A DNA stretch of 64,000 nucleotides from assembly GCA_951804985.1 (NCBI GenBank), contig OX638133.1:77320367-77384366 (forward strand). The letters run 5' to 3'. This DNA comes from Dryomyza anilis. Lineage: Eukaryota > Arthropoda > Insecta > Diptera > Dryomyzidae. Below, one piece after another: positions 10,380-20,085 of the stretch. Under the pieces are notes generated by a model, which had not been told where the DNA came from, made no database searches, and saw nothing but the letters and a program-made list of their open reading frames with translations. A program made the position numbers and the translations under genes. Every line of letters starts with the position of its first letter. Positions within the stretch are counted from its first letter, which is position 1.

Positions 10380-10600
10380 CAGTGCGTCCGCAAAACAGCG
10401 TCAACATACACGATGGACCACTTACCAAAGCCATTACCTAGCCACAACTGTTGTGGATTTTGCGCTAATCCTGAAAAAAAATCCGTAACCTTCACCGCAG
10501 TACCGTACACAGTGTACCTTGTATAACAAATCACCAACAGCCACAACAACAACAATAAAAAGCAACGGAAATGACTACATTTACGACACTCGCACAGGTA
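10380..10600 (+). other. GC-richer patch with a 37-codon ORF; possible exon
   Basis: Composition rises sharply against the surroundings. An ATG at 10413 in a fair context (ACACGATGG) opens 37 codons starting MDHLPKPLPSHNCCGFCANP and ending at TAA 10524-10526. A second open stretch in another frame ends at a donor-like CACAG/GTAACC (10598-10604). Neither matches a family I recognise. It could be a 5' exon, an untranslated exon or a conserved non-coding island. Confidence 0.25.
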
Positions 10601-10828
10601 ACCCTTACTGTTCCATCCGCACACATAACCATAACGGGGCTAATAATCCTTTTTTTTCCAGTTTGGCTCCTAAATGTTGTACTATGTTTTTTTTTATAAT
10701 ATTTTTTTATCATGTTTTTTATACATTGGTTTGTAGGTTATCTTTATGTTATTCAAACCTTGATCGGCGGTGTTTAAAAATGAGGCATCAACATGCGTAG
10801 AGATAGATAAAATCGTGCAATGTCAAAA

Positions 10829-11378
10829 TAAACCAGGTGGGAAGGTTAGATCACATGGCACCTTTTAAAGTAGGTATTATTATGATAGTTAGGATTATCA
10901 AAATTATAGTCGGTCTAAGCCGACTATAAATACCCTACACATATGTGTGGTTACTAGTCAAAGTGGTATATAGGTCACAAGGGTATACGAATCCTGAAAA
11001 TAACTACAAACTTTCAATCGCTGAAGAATTTCGTTTCATTTGATACCCATATTTAAAAATGGGTAGGTGTATCGAATTTCGATTTTTTTTTGTAACCATA
11101 AATCGTTTCGCAGGAAAAAATTATTTTCATATATTTGAGCATGAGTCAATATATATTTGACCAAAAAAAGTTTACTAAGCACGTATACAGTAATATTGAT
11201 CTGTAGATATTCATTTTATATGAGGTATTTGAACATAAGTGGTCGGTTCTCAGGTCACAATAGACTGTCAATTTTTTTGTTCGGACAGCTTAGATATATA
11301 AATAATCTAAATCTAAAATTTCATTGTTCTATCTCTTCTACTTTTTCTGTAATGGTGATTTCAACAGACATACAGAGG

Positions 11379-11409
<31 letters not shown>

Positions 11410-11659
11410 GGACAGATAGACAGACGGACAGACGGAGGGACAGAAGGACGGACGGACAGACGGATAGACGGACGGACAGACGGACAGACGGACGGACGGA
11501 CAGACGGACGGACAGACGGACATCGCTAAATCGACTCAGGAGGTCATGCTGATCAAGAATATATATACTTTTCCATACCGGAGATGCTTCCTTCTAGGTG
11601 TTACAAACGGCGTACCAAACTGAATATACCCTTTCACTCTTAGTGTAGGGTATAAAAAT
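10829..11659 (+). mobile_element. Helentron-like mini-me/DINE-1 repeat, type A copy 2
   Basis: Same start (AACCAGGTGGGAAGG), subterminal palindrome and end (TAGTGTAGGGTATAAAA) as the copy at 5769. The GACA/GACG block is longer here (11381-11522) and contains GGAC and GATA variants. Open frames of Thr/Asp/Arg or Ser/Val/Cys repeats come only from this block. Confidence 0.75.
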
Positions 11660-13298
11660 ATATCTAGTCAGTGTTCATTTTTTTTTTTTCATAATGTTTT
11701 TTTCGGGAAAGAGCTTTGTACAACCATTTATTGTGTATTCAAAAAGGTGTTGAGGAATTATGGTTGTTGTGGTAAACAAAACTATTTTGTTACGATTCGG
11801 AAACTTGAGAATATTTAAAAACAATTTCAAGTCATTGAAGTTTTAAAATCTATTGAACAAATTACAAATACATTAAATAAAAATTATTATTGCAAAATAT
11901 TAAAAAAATATTAACAACAATAATGCATTCAGAAGAAAACGTCGTATTAAGTACTAAATGGTATGACAAATGATTTTATGGTTCATATATTGATAGATTT
12001 TTCAATTGATTCTTTAGTTTTCTATTGAATTTAATAGTATTTGAAATATTCAGTATCATTAATTTAATATTTTCAATATTATTGAAAATAACGGTGTAAA
12101 TACTATTGTTTTAATGCTTTTTTTGTTATAATCTACATTATTAAACACGTCTATGGTAAGTGCCCAATATTAATATTAATATTAATTCATTATCTTTATT
12201 TTTTATATGTATTTAGTACAGAAAGTACACACACAGATACAAATATTGTACGTATATATAACAATCGATATTAATAGCAAACAAAATCGTATTCCAATTA
12301 AAAATATGAATGCATTTACTAATTAATTAATTGCATTTACACATTTTTTTAGTTAAAATATTAATAGGAATTAATTTAATATAATTTCAATACAACTAAA
12401 TCTTTAATAGTATTAACTACTTTTATTTGTTACTTTTGATTTATTCATTTTCTTAAATTGCAACACTGTTTTTTTCTTCTGGATTTCATTTTGTTTTTTG
12501 TTTGTGCGTCTCGTGCGTCGGCGGCGTCGTTCAGTTTCACCTAACATTATTTTCTTCTACGTTGCTATTTTAAAACAGTATATTGCATTATGTAGTGTAT
12601 GTTATGTTATTAAAGCATTAAATGGCTCAATTTATTTTTGCTGTCAAGAATTTGAACAAACAGCTTATGATGCTCATTTTGTTGCATATTGAATCATTAA
12701 AAAGCGAATATCAAATTTTATGTTTGAGTCAATTAATTGGCCCACCTGTAGAAGTTGTGAAAACTGACTTCGGTAAAATATTCGTTAGGTTGAAAGAATT
12801 TTACAAAGCATACCAAAAAGTATAAATACTATTTACTTATTTAAAATTTATTATTTATGTTATATATTGAATTAAATTATTTTTATTTTCATATGTTTCT
12901 ATTCGACAAATATTTTAATTAATTTAACAAAATATTTAATTGATCCAATTTCTATCGAATAAACATTTTAATTGATGTTACTAATTAATTAATTAATGAT
13001 TTAAAAATTCTCAATAAAAAATTTAATATATATAACAACTTTAATATCAATATGACAAAAAAATTAATTAAAATTTCTCCAATTAACATATTCTCATTAT
13101 TACGAATATGGAATTCAATGCTACTAAAAGTTACATCGGCTGAGTTTCAATTAAAAATTAATTGGATTGATTAACATTTTATTTATATTTACACACTTTT
13201 TATTTTCTGTGTATTAAATCGAACAGCTATTATGAGAACTCAAAAATCAATGAAGACTCAAGTACTTATTAATTATTGGAAACTAAAGCGAACATTAA
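11660..13298. other. AT-rich non-coding DNA
   Basis: Very AT-rich with many ATTAATTAATT-type runs, which look like old MITE debris but could not be delimited. A small GC patch at 12500-12545 lies in a short open frame without recognisable similarity. Confidence 0.45.
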
Positions 13299-13302
13299 AT
13301 GG

Positions 13303-13505
13303 TGTCAAGTACGGAATCTGCAACACTGCATACAGAACAGCAATTGACAGTTGCGCAGTTGGTTGTCGTCGTTCATCGCGCAAGTTCGCCCGGAGTGCGA
13401 ATGCTAAATAATTTCTTATTCATTGTACACTTCTTTTCACTATTTGTTTTAATTAAATAAAAGTATTTGCTAAACCCTAACAACACTCGAAAACATTCTT
13501 TGACA
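13303..13505 (+). repeat. Left LTR of element G
   Basis: It shares CAAGTACGGAATCTGCAACACTG through AACACTCGAAAACATTCTT in segments with the right LTR. It is about 21 bp shorter because of a deletion near 13340. AATAAA near 13456 may be the poly(A) signal. It ends TTTGACA. Confidence 0.85.
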
Positions 13506-13668
13506 TAATTCAGAAGTATATGATGCAAATTCGACGAATTAAAACAATAACATTGTGGAAAAAGTGCGTGTTGCGAAAAAAAATATTACCCGAACGTATA
13601 AACAACTTGCGTGCGCGAAAATTCTCGTCATAGAAAGTTCTGGTGAAGAATAACGAACAAAACAGAAA

Positions 13669-13812
13669 ATGTCTAATTTACGTAGCATGAAGGTGGAACT
13701 TTTGAGAAAAAGATGCCGAGAAGCTGGACTTTCTACAAAGGGCACAAAAAACGAACTTGTACTACGGCTCGAAGAAAATAGTGACGATGAATTTAATTTT
13801 GCGAGGCACTAG
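13669..13812 (+). pseudogene. Gag N-terminus with SAP domain (element G)
   Basis: ATG at 13669 opens 47 codons. LRSMKVELLRKRCREAGLST followed by KGTKNELVLRLEE fits the SAP helix-turn-helix motif (residues about 4-36), a nucleic-acid-binding fold found at the start of some gypsy Gag proteins. The frame stops at TAG 13810-13812. Gag continues in other frames, so this is the 5' piece of a frameshifted gene. Confidence 0.7.
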
Positions 13813-14590
13813 TTTTTGATAAATTAAATAACCTTGAAAAATCTATCGCGCAGCTCACGATGGTTAGAAACAGTGAGGCCGAAAAGCACAGTAAGTGCTG
13901 ATTGCCACAAAACAAAGCGAATTTCAACCACCATCGATGTCGTCGCCAAATAGTTCGCTAAAGGTTGGCGAAAAACAAAGTAAATGTGTAACAATTCAAG
14001 ATCAGTCGCCACAGACTGTACATGAACTGCCTACGTCAGCGTCTCCTAATGTCGTTGCAGCTCTGCCGACGTCGTGTTGGTCTTCTATTGACTCTTTCGC
14101 TGCGATGCGGTCCGATCCGCTCGTGACGCGGGTTTCACATTTTGCGACGATAGATAACGCGCATTCTTCTTTCGTCCCGCCGGTCAAATTCGTCGAACGC
14201 ACAGACACGATTGCGTACGCCGAAAAACGCAACCGCATGTACTACAAACCGATTTTATGCAAAATAAAACAACCGTCGCGTACATATCAAAACAATCAAT
14301 CGGTACAGGGACACTTTAATCCTTTTGCGAATGTGCATTGTTACCGGAATTCAAACCATCATTAGACAAATCGCTCAATGCAAGTCAATTTTCAAATCGT
14401 ATCGAAATGTTAAAAAACGCGTACAAGTGGGACTGAGTGATCAGTGATATTCGCGTTGCAACAGAAGTTACTCGGACCTGCAAAATACTGGGTGGACTCA
14501 CAATAAGTGTTCACTACTTGGAAACAATATTCGGACAAATTTTTGTTTGACTTTCCGTGCACCGAGAATATTGCTGACATAGATATTAAA
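13813..14590 (+). pseudogene. Gag middle region, frameshifted (element G)
   Basis: A Ser/Thr/Pro-rich open stretch runs at 13895-14365. Further frames give FSNRIEMLKNAYKWD, a short piece GPAKYWVDSQ, and TWKQYSDKFLFDFPC, which together resemble gypsy Gag capsid sequence. At least two frame changes and stops separate them. The capsid fold itself cannot be confirmed by eye. Confidence 0.55.
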
Positions 14591-15352
14591 ATGTCTAATA
14601 CAAAACGAGATCAAAGTGACGATACAAGCAATAGTGGCGTAAAATGTTATAATTGTTACCAGTTCGGGCATTATTCCGTGAAGTGTCCGGAGCCACAACA
14701 TAAAGATCGTTGTGCGTATTGTCAGAAAACGACACATAAAAGTGATGTATGTACACTGAAACCTAAATCGAACGTTAATAAAATAGAAAACTCTGCGCGC
14801 CCAACCGGTGAAATAAATGATGATGTGATTACAAAAAGTGTAAAAATTAATGGTATGAACGTTATAGCCTTCATCGATCCTGGTAGCCAATATACGCTGG
14901 CACGTACGTCGTTCGCTAAACATTATGGGCCAGTCGATTCTTGCATAAAAACGCTTTCGGGTTTCGCGGGCGGTAAATACGTTTGCACGCACAAAATTAA
15001 TGTGAACATTGAAATCGATGGACAAGGTTTTTGCACCAATCTCCTTATCGTTGATGATGACCACAGCAGTGAAGATGTTTTATTGGAACGAGATGTTTTG
15101 TGTCGTGAGGGTAACCGCCTAACTGTTGAAGGAGACGATTGCCGCATAGAGAGTGTAGGAAGTGTAAAAATGTCATCAAATTTGACTGTGGACGAAAAAG
15201 TTGAACTAAATAATATGCTCTCAGCTCGTCGGCGTTGCATCGTCAAAAATGTGTCGGAATTAGGTACATGTACTATGGCTAAAATGGACATTAAACTTAC
15301 TACTGACGAACCTGTCAATCTAAAGCCATATCGTGTACCATTCGCTAAATGA
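14507..15352 (+). pseudogene. Gag zinc knuckles and aspartic protease (element G)
   Basis: Two CCHC knuckles of form CX2CX4HX4C lie at residues 47-60 and 69-82 of this frame. The protease follows: NGMNVIAFIDPGSQYTLA carries DPG at 124-126 where the family has DSG or DTG, so the catalytic motif is altered. A flap-distal VLLERDVLC resembles the usual LLGRD. The start of reverse transcriptase (EPVNLKPYRVPFAK) then meets a stop at 15350-15352. Confidence 0.8.
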
Positions 15353-16533
15353 CCGATTATCGCTGATATTGTTTCTGATCTTCTTGCAAATGGAATCATC
15401 CGTTCTTCCAGTTCGCCATACGCTTCACCAGTTGTTTTGGTAGAGAAATAAAATGGTGAACATCGACTTTGCGTAAATTACAGAATGGTAAACCGAAATA
15501 CCGTGAAAGCGCCATTCCCAATGTCAATCATAGATGAACAATTCGCTCAGTTGGCCGTAAATCGTTATTTCTCGACTCTCGATTTACGTAGGGGTATCGA
15601 TGAACACTCAAAACTGTACACCGCATTCGTGACCACAGACGGTCATTTCGAATACAACCGAATGCCGTTCGGGCTGGTCAACGCACCCAAATGATAGTAA
15701 ATAAAATAATTGGTGAAATGGATCGTGGAGAAGTGTTGGCATATTTGGATGACGTGATCATATGCATCAAAACAATCGAAGAAGGTATGGAACGTCTCGA
15801 CAGATTTTTGGCAATTCTGGAAAAATACGATCTAACGCTATGACTAGATAAATGTGAATTTTTGTGAACAGAAATAACACATCTAGGACATATCATAAAC
15901 GCAGACGGAATAACTCCTGGAAACGAGAAGGTTCGTGCGATCACAAATTTCCACCGACCGGTCAATATCACTGAGGTAAGACGTTTCCTGGGCCTCACAG
16001 GGTTCTTTAGAAAGTTCGTGCCGCAGTATTCACTCATAAGTAAGCCGTTAACGAAATTGCTTCACAAAACTGAAAATTTCAGCTGGAATAGCGAGCAAGA
16101 AAATGCATTTAAAAAGCTGGTGGAAGTTTTAGCCAGTGGTCCTCTAATCGTCCTTTACGATTTATCTGCTCAACATGAAGTGCATACGGATGCAAGTAGC
16201 ATCGGCCTCGTAGGCGTTTTATTGCAATCGACAGATGGTAAGAATTTTCAACCGATTTTTTACTTTAGCCGTCACTGTCATGAAGTTGAAAGCTAATACC
16301 ATAGTTATGAGCTCGAGGTGCTTGCCGTTGTGGAATCTTTGGAGCGCTTCCGTATCTATCTCTTGGGGAAGCCTTTTCGACTCGTGACCGATTGTTCTGC
16401 TATCACTAAGGTTAAAGAGAACAAAGAGCTAAAGTCCAAAATTGCAAGATGGTGGATGAAACTGCTAGAGTTCGATTTTGTAACCATTCATCGACAAGGT
16501 AGTCGTGCACACGTGGACGCCCTACGCCGATAA
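15353..16533 (+). pseudogene. Reverse transcriptase and RNase H (element G)
   Basis: Motifs appear in order: NGIIRSSSSPYASPVVLV, YFSTLDLRRG, GHFEYNRMPFGLVNAP and YLDDVI (YLDD at 15742-15753, the polymerase catalytic Asp pair). FLGLTGFFRKF follows, then RNase H residues in HTDASSIGLVG, YELEVLAVVE and FRLVTDCSA. After LDLRRG the usual YYQIP stretch is missing. There are in-frame stops (for example TGA at 15841, TAA at 16294) and a frame change near 15694. Dead, but all domains are recognisable. Confidence 0.9.
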
Positions 16534-17544
16534 TCCATGCAACGAAGTTGAACTCGCTGGATTTATTTTTAAAATTGCAACCGACACAAATGACTGGGTA
16601 TTGACGATGCAATTACAGGATAAGGAAATTTGTCAGATCATCGCCGTATTAAAAGGAGAGCTTAAATCACCACAGGAGAAACAGCTGACAACCGATTATC
16701 GACTGAAAAACAACTGCTTATATCGACGAGATGACAACAATCTACGGTACCGAAGGCCGTCAGATGGAGAATTGTGCAACACTGCCACGATAACATGGGA
16801 CATTTTGGTCTTGATAAGATGTTAGAACGAGTCGAACAAACTTTCTGGTTCCCGAAAATGCGGAAGTACGTTAAGGAATATATTTCCGCATGTATTCCAT
16901 GCTGCTACAATAAATGTCGCGGAGAAAACCTGAACGACGATTACACTATGAAGATGCGGAACCGAATCCATTCCGCTTAATACATCTCGATCATCTTGGT
17001 CCGTTTATCCGTTCACGCAAAGGTAATACGCATGTTCAAGCCATATTCGCCGCTTTTAGTAAATTACTCATCGTAAAGGCTACAAAAACAGCTCTCGTAA
17101 TAAATGCATTAAACGAAATAACAAACTACTTCGGCTTGCCAACACGTATTGTGACGGATAGGGGTACTGCATTTACGTCTGAGGGTTTTGAAATGTATTG
17201 TACCGAAAACAATATATCTCATATTAAAGCTGCTGTTAGAACTCCTAGGGCCAACGGGCAAGTCGAGAGGGCGAACGGAATAATGTTGTCATACATTCGC
17301 ACGACAAATGATCAACCGAAGGATTGGGATCTCATTATGAGGGACCTTCAATGGACAGTGAACTCTCAGAAAAATTCCACAACACGTTTCACTCCAAATG
17401 AACTCGTGTTTGACTTCGAACTGAAGAATGTGATCCAGAAACAACTCATCGCCACCATCCAAGACGATCATGTTGAAACATCCCATAACATCCCAAATGC
17501 TAATCATAAACGGGAACAAGCATCCATCAACATAAGAAGCAAAC
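16534..17544 (+). pseudogene. Integrase, 5' part (element G)
   Basis: An HHCC zinc domain is seen in HDNMGHFGLDKMLERV followed by CIPCCYNK. The catalytic core has HLDHLGPF (first Asp), TRIVTDRGTAFTS (second Asp) and TPRANGQVERANG (Glu). One frame change occurs near 16914-16975. The frame continues to NIRS at 17540, where element E is inserted; it resumes at 25400. Confidence 0.9.
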
Positions 17545-17912
17545 AATTTTATTTTGTTACCAAAATATTATGTAAAAAAAATGGTTTTCTTTATTTATTT
17601 TTACTTTATTATAACTTATATTTAAAAACACTTTGAACTTAACTAGTTATTACTACTTGAACGACAATGAACAGAACTAAGAACGAAACTGTGAATTGAG
17701 CTTGAATTGGGATTGGAGCTTATGTTGTTTACAATATATTTTGTGTATCGTATGATTCTAGGCATTATGTTTCATACTTCTGAAACTAATGTTTATATTC
17801 AATTGTTTATATTTTTATGTTTATTTGGAATCAAGAACGAACGGAAAGTTCCATTGTTTATGAGTCAGCTGAAATTAAATTAAGTGTCAGATATCATACT
17901 GATATCGTAACT
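17545..17912 (-). repeat. 3' LTR of element E
   Basis: This is the minus-strand 3' LTR, matching 25032-25399 over its full length with scattered substitutions and single-base indels. The high similarity of the pair implies insertion more recent than that of host element G. Confidence 0.9.
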
Positions 17913-17977
17913 CGCCCATCGTAAGCTGGATCATTACTAGTTAAAATTTTCAATATATTTAATTTTTTCTTTTTAAT

Positions 17978-18388
17978 CTAAATTGTAATTATTATTATGA
18001 AAGTTATTATTAATATTAATAATGTAAAAGTTAAATTATGTTTAATATTGCTATGAAATTTTACTTCTTTGATTTCTTTTACATTTTCTAATTGATTTCT
18101 AATATTATATACGTCCCCCAATTCCAATTTTACACTTATATTTTCTAGACTGTTATAAATGGGTAAAATTATATGGTCATTATATATCTTATTTTCATAG
18201 TTAAATATGGTATCATTAATCTTAATTGAACAATTATTTATGTGGATTACATTATTTCCTTTTATCTTATAAGTAACATTATTATTAATATCTATAAATT
18301 CGGTACTATAAATGTTCTGTGTTATTATCATGTTTTCCTCTTCAATTACAGTTTTTATACATCTTGTAGCCGTAACCCCAATCATCAT
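17978..18388 (-). pseudogene. Env-like C-terminal remnant (element E)
   Basis: A 136-residue minus-strand frame has Asn-rich sequence with N-X-S/T sites (for example NNVTYK). It ends in a strongly hydrophobic segment LTFTLLILIITFIIII close to the C-terminus, as expected for a membrane anchor. Its place between integrase and the 3' LTR is that of env in errantiviruses. The N-terminal part, including any signal peptide, is missing: only about 70 bp separate it from integrase. Confidence 0.6.
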
Positions 18389-18458
18389 GAATTCGAAAAC
18401 CGCTTCGCGATATCAATTCGCATCCGGGGTTTACTTGCATTTGAAGTGCAATTACATG

Positions 18459-19160
18459 TCACTTTTTAATATTATCTTCTTGAGAATTTAGTAGCCTAAT
18501 ATGTTCATTTATAGTGCCATGGTTTCTTTCTATGTTCGCTTTTCCTGTTTTATTATTTATTGTAGTTAAATGAATTTTAATATTTTCTTTTTCCATAAAT
18601 TCTTTAAATAATAATGTATTGAATTCATTATCGCATATTATTTTTTTAGGGTTTCCCATTACTAAATTTCTAATTTGTATCTGCTCAATGATTTTAATTA
18701 TACTTCTATTATTTATAGGTAATGCTGTAACGTGTTTAGTATATTTGTCTAAGAATGTTAAAAAATAAATATTCTGTGTAGGTTGATATATGTCCATATG
18801 AATTATTTCGTTTCGTCTGATAGCTGTTACTGATGTTTCAAATTTTATCTTTTCCGGATTCCTATCATGTTTTGCTTTTTGACAAACTTCACAATTATTT
18901 ATATACCTCCTAACAATTTTTCTCGATTTAGGATAATAATATTTTCTTTGTATTTCTAATAATGTTTCGTAAATACCGCTGTGATTATATTTTTTATGAG
19001 TTTCTTCCATTTTTGCCAAAGCTTCGTTGAATGTTGCTATATCTCTTTTCATTGTCATACATCTCACTATTATCATTTGACTTTGATTATTGAATAACTC
19101 GACATATTTTTCCTGTAGTTTATTAAAAATTTCTTCATTTGTGCAGTACACTCCCACCAC
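18459..19160 (-). pseudogene. Integrase (element E), C-terminus lost
   Basis: The zinc domain HKKYNHSGIYETLLEI...NNCEVCQKAK is followed by the DDE core: IIHMDIYQPTQN (Asp), PKKIICDNEFNT (Asp) and NKTGKANIERNHG (Glu). The frame of 233 residues runs without stops and breaks off after QEDNIKK, so the C-terminal domain and the join to env are deleted. Confidence 0.88.
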
Positions 19161-19250
19161 ACCTGAATTGGGTAAAAATTCCTTTAAAATATTTAAATCT
19201 AAATCGTTTATGCCTCTTATGTGTATTATTAATCTTCTTGTTCTGCTATA

Positions 19251-20077
19251 AATGGTTCTTATTTTATGTAGATTTATTTATTTAATTTCTATACATATCT
19301 GGTGTTTATAAACATTTAAATTTAATTCTGAAATAGGTATATGGTCTTCTACTTCTTCTATTCCACTGTGTATTGTAGCTTTAATTGATTATTGATCTTC
19401 ATTATTTTCAATATTTTCATTATCAGTGTCTTGTATGTCTTGTGGATTTATTTCGATTCTACTCAAAAAATCTGCTATCTAATTTTCAATACCTTTAACG
19501 TTTTCTATTTTATAGTCATATTCACTTAATTTTACTTTCCATCTTATACATTTTGAATTCGGTTCTTTTATTGAATGTAACCAAACTAAAGGTCTGTGAT
19601 CTGTTTGTATATTGAATCTTCTTCCAAAAATGTATGGTCTAAAATAACCAACTGCCCATACAATAGCTAGACATTCTTTTTCTATTGTACTGTAATTTCT
19701 TTCATGGTTGTTTAACGTTCTACTTGCAAAACTTATCGGTCTGTTCTCTTGACTTAACACTGCTCCTATAGCATAATTGCTTGCGTCTGTTGTTACTATA
19801 AATTTCTTTTTAAAGTCTGGGAAAGCTAGTACTGGATCTATTGATATTAGTTTCCTTAACGTTTCGAATGATTATATATATTCGTTGTCATTTATATCAA
19901 TTTTCGTTCCCTTGTTTAAATATTTTGTCATCGGTTGTGCTATTTTCGAAAAATCTTTTATAAACTTTCTATAATATCCTGTCAATCCTAAAAGTGATTT
20001 AATTTCTTTCTCGGTCTTGTATTCTTATTTTATTTATAGCTACTATTTTTTTTGGATCGGTTTTTATTCCGTCTCTT
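19251..20077 (-). pseudogene. RNase H and reverse transcriptase thumb region (element E)
   Basis: Seen on the minus strand: [19 protein letters not shown], then [19 protein letters not shown] (first RNase H Asp), [15 protein letters not shown] (Glu) and [13 protein letters not shown] (Asp). The last part is IADFLSRIE. Stops interrupt it near 19482 and 19872. The upstream half of RT lies on the far side of the hAT insertion (22976 on). Confidence 0.85.
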
Positions 20078-20085
20078 GTTATAAT

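Noticed and set aside
14498..15399. Long minus-strand frames across the protease region
   Set aside because: They are shadows of the element G coding strand, which carries the zinc-knuckle and protease motifs.
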